A stretch of 16,710 nt of DNA from contig CALBNS010000034.1 of NCBI GenBank assembly GCA_937896665.1, positions 1 through 16,710 of the forward strand, in the 5' to 3' direction. The stretch comes from an uncultured Clostridia bacterium (GTDB taxonomy: Bacteria; Bacillota; Clostridia; Lachnospirales; Lachnospiraceae). A program made the position numbers and the translations under genes. The notes beneath the pieces are model-generated. The model did no database searches. It saw nothing but the letters and a program-made list of their open reading frames with translations, and was not told where the DNA came from. Position 1 is the first letter of the stretch. Each line of letters opens with the position of its first letter. Positions 14,849-16,710 of the stretch are shown here, piece after piece.

Positions 14849-15727
14849 ATGGAGTTGACAATTCAGAATATCGAAAAAAAGTATGGCAATAAGGTCGCAT
14901 TGGAGGACGTTTCTCTTGTATTGACTCCGGGGGTGTATGCGTTATTGGGTCCAAATGGTGCAGGAAAGAGTACGCTTATGAATATCATTACAGAAAATCT
15001 TCTGCCCGACAGTGGGAGTATCCTTTGTAACAGTAAGGAAATTCATGAAATGGGATCTGGTTATCGTAAAATATTAGGTTTTGTGCCGCAGCAACAGGGG
15101 CTCTATGATACCTTTACGGCATATCGCTTCTTGTCATATATAGCAGCATTAAAAGGAATGAAGAAAAAAGAAGCGAAAAGAGAGATCGAACGTGTGTTAA
15201 CGCTAGTGAATTTAAATGAACGTGCAGCATCTAAAATTGGTTCCTATTCAGGCGGAATGAAGCAAAGACTTTTAATTGCGCAAGCAATTATGGGAAATCC
15301 CAAAATCCTAATTCTAGATGAGCCCACAGCCGGGCTTGATCCCAAAGAACGGATTCGCATTCGTAATATAATTTCTGAGATTGCAAACGACAAGATTGTG
15401 ATTTTTGCAACCCATGTAGTATCTGATATTGAGCAGATTGCAAAACAGGTTATTCTTATTCAAAATGGAAAGATATTGCATTGTAAGGAACCTGCATGTC
15501 TATTAAAAGAGCTAGAAGGTAAGGTGTTTGAATTTGAAGTGCAACAAGATGATTTAGATGACGTTAAATCAGACTATATTGTAAGCAATATTCGGCAAGA
15601 GTCTGATTGCTTGCGTGTTAGAACTGTGTCGGAAAAGATACCGACAATGAAAGGATGTAAGGCAGTCGCTCCTTGTCTTGAAGATGTATATCTGTTCTAC
15701 TTTGGAACTGCAAACTCAAGGAGGTGA
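14849..15727 (+). CDS. ABC transporter ATP-binding protein, cassette 2
   Basis: A 292-residue ABC ATPase expected to drive the following permease. Motifs are complete: Walker A GPNGAGKST (34-42), Q-loop Gln81 in FVPQQ, signature YSGGMKQR (132-139, Tyr instead of the usual Leu), Walker B ILILDEP with Glu157, AGLDP, and His188 in the H-loop. It is the most conserved gene between the cassettes; long runs such as STLMNIIT and ILDEPTAGLDPK are identical. A C-terminal extension of about 90 residues ends EDVYLFYFG, matching EDVYLYSFR in copy 1. I chose ATG 14849 because GAGGAGGG (14836-14843) precedes it and the N terminus then aligns with copy 1. The stop codon lies inside the permease ribosome site AAGGAGGTGA. 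Confidence 0.95.
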   Translation: MELTIQNIEKKYGNKVALEDVSLVLTPGVYALLGPNGAGKSTLMNIITENLLPDSGSILCNSKEIHEMGSGYRKILGFVPQQQGLYDTFTAYRFLSYIAALKGMKKKEAKREIERVLTLVNLNERAASKIGSYSGGMKQRLLIAQAIMGNPKILILDEPTAGLDPKERIRIRNIISEIANDKIVIFATHVVSDIEQIAKQVILIQNGKILHCKEPACLLKELEGKVFEFEVQQDDLDDVKSDYIVSNIRQESDCLRVRTVSEKIPTMKGCKAVAPCLEDVYLFYFGTANSRR

Positions 15728-15732
15728 CATCT

Positions 15733-16710
15733 ATGAATATGTTTCGGCAAGAGTTTTATAAATCATTTGTACGCTGGTCCTTTTTCGGCATAGTAGGAAT
15801 TACACTCTTCTTAAATATTTGTTTCTTATGGACAAGAAAAAATGAAGATGGAATCGATGCGTTTGCTTATCGTAGTGCGTATAACTATATAGATTCCTTA
15901 CCTGAAGTATCGCAAATTGAATTTATCTTATCATACGCAGAACAGTGGAGTAAGGAAGAAAATATAGAATCGCCATTGTTTACGAATGACGAGACTTCCG
16001 AAATGCTTTTATCAAGACAGCTTGAAAAGGAGGCGTTACAATTAATAGAATACCCTGCTTATTTAGAAAATATTCAACATCAGGCAAATCAATCTTCGAT
16101 ATCTATTTTTTCAGATGTTTCGGATTATTCCAAAGAAAACCTGGCAAAGACAGCCGAAGTATTTCAAAAGTTTGAGGGAACAACATTAAGATGGAACAAT
16201 AGCCAAACATTTTTAGAGGCGACGGAATTTGTTATTACAGATATATTTGTGATCGTTCTATTATTTACCTTGATGAGCGCTATGGTGATAACAGAGCGAG
16301 AAAAGGGATTATTCGAATTGTTGCGTTGTACAGAAAAAGGGCGTAAGAAATTAATGTTGCAAAAGCTTTTTTTAATCGTAATACTGTGTGCAAATGCAAC
16401 ACTCATATTCTGGGGAAGTAATTTGGGAATATCTATTGTAAAGTATGGAATGCTCGATTTTTCAGCACCAATTCAAACAATATATGGATATGATGGATGT
16501 GGATTGCAAATATCTGTACTTGGATATCTACTTCTTTTCTATAGTTATAAATGTATGGTCTATATCGCAATTGGAGTTATCTTGCTATGGCTATCAATTC
16601 GGGTGAAACATATTTTGAATTTATATATAACGGTGTTCTTGATTGTAGGAATTGAAACGGCACTTTATTACATTGTAGATGGGAATTCTGCATGGCAATT
16701 ATTGCATTAC
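15733..16710 (+). CDS. ABC-2-like permease, cassette 2 (cut by window end)
   Basis: Open frame of at least 326 codons running off the window. ATG 15733 follows AAGGAGGTG (15718-15726), a near-perfect ribosome site and an ordinary start, unlike copy 1. Layout matches the first half of the cassette-1 permease: a basic N-terminal stretch, TM1 (about 15-33), a soluble domain (about 34-165) presumably outside, TM2 (about 166-186), then TEREKGLFELLRCTEKG (187-203), the cytoplasmic signature seen as MEREDGT...RCTKNG in copy 1, and three or more TMs (about 211-235, 259-288, 294-314). If the architecture is shared, a second repeat of about 300 residues should follow beyond the window. It should form the membrane channel for the ATPase at 14849. 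Confidence 0.85.
   Translation, partial: MNMFRQEFYKSFVRWSFFGIVGITLFLNICFLWTRKNEDGIDAFAYRSAYNYIDSLPEVSQIEFILSYAEQWSKEENIESPLFTNDETSEMLLSRQLEKEALQLIEYPAYLENIQHQANQSSISIFSDVSDYSKENLAKTAEVFQKFEGTTLRWNNSQTFLEATEFVITDIFVIVLLFTLMSAMVITEREKGLFELLRCTEKGRKKLMLQKLFLIVILCANATLIFWGSNLGISIVKYGMLDFSAPIQTIYGYDGCGLQISVLGYLLLFYSYKCMVYIAIGVILLWLSIRVKHILNLYITVFLIVGIETALYYIVDGNSAWQLLHY

Noticed and set aside
1..16710. CRISPR arrays, tRNA/rRNA genes, insertion sequences or integrase genes.
   Set aside because: No regularly spaced repeats, cloverleaf sequences, transposase motifs or flanking target duplications were seen.

Overview
The window reads as chromosome of a low-GC Gram-positive bacterium, most likely a clostridium of the Lachnospiraceae type. 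This rests on AT-rich codon choice, strong AGGAGG-type ribosome sites, lipobox-bearing lipoproteins, short intrinsic terminators and the gap-pgk-tpiA-gpmI order. Every convincing gene is on the + strand. I ran no searches; family names come from motifs and general resemblance.

Region 1 (1-5750) is a lower-glycolysis cluster: gap, pgk, tpiA, a NUDIX hydrolase and gpmI. The spacers are structured. There is a hairpin plus short T-run after gap, two further hairpins ahead of pgk, a GC-richer block with alternative pairings between pgk and tpiA, a strong terminator after tpiA, a sigma-A-like promoter before gpmI, and a strong terminator after gpmI.

Region 2 (5748-6385) holds no convincing protein gene. 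It has two near-identical 18-base direct repeats exactly 21 bases apart, an extended -10 box, and then, starting where transcription should begin, a long interrupted stem. An imperfect tandem RNA-like module, partly self-complementary in alternative ways, and a terminator-like hairpin with six T follow. I read this as a candidate structured RNA of about 370 nt that I cannot assign to a known family. A separate good promoter for the next operon lies just after it.

Region 3 (6256-16710, running off the end) is a tandem duplication of a four-gene cassette: (a) a solute-binding-protein-like lipoprotein, (b) a beta-propeller-like lipoprotein with a Cys-x4-Cys-x-His-x(n)-Cys motif, (c) an exporter-type ABC ATPase, and (d) a large ABC-2-like permease. 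Gene a overlaps gene b by ATGA in both copies, and both copies carry nearly the same promoter and leader. The copies have diverged strongly. The likely product is an envelope complex in which two surface lipoproteins serve an ABC transporter of unknown substrate. Copy 1 looks damaged: its gene a has apparently lost one A from each of two poly-A runs, and its permease has ATA where the start codon should be. Copy 2 looks intact up to the window end, which cuts its permease.
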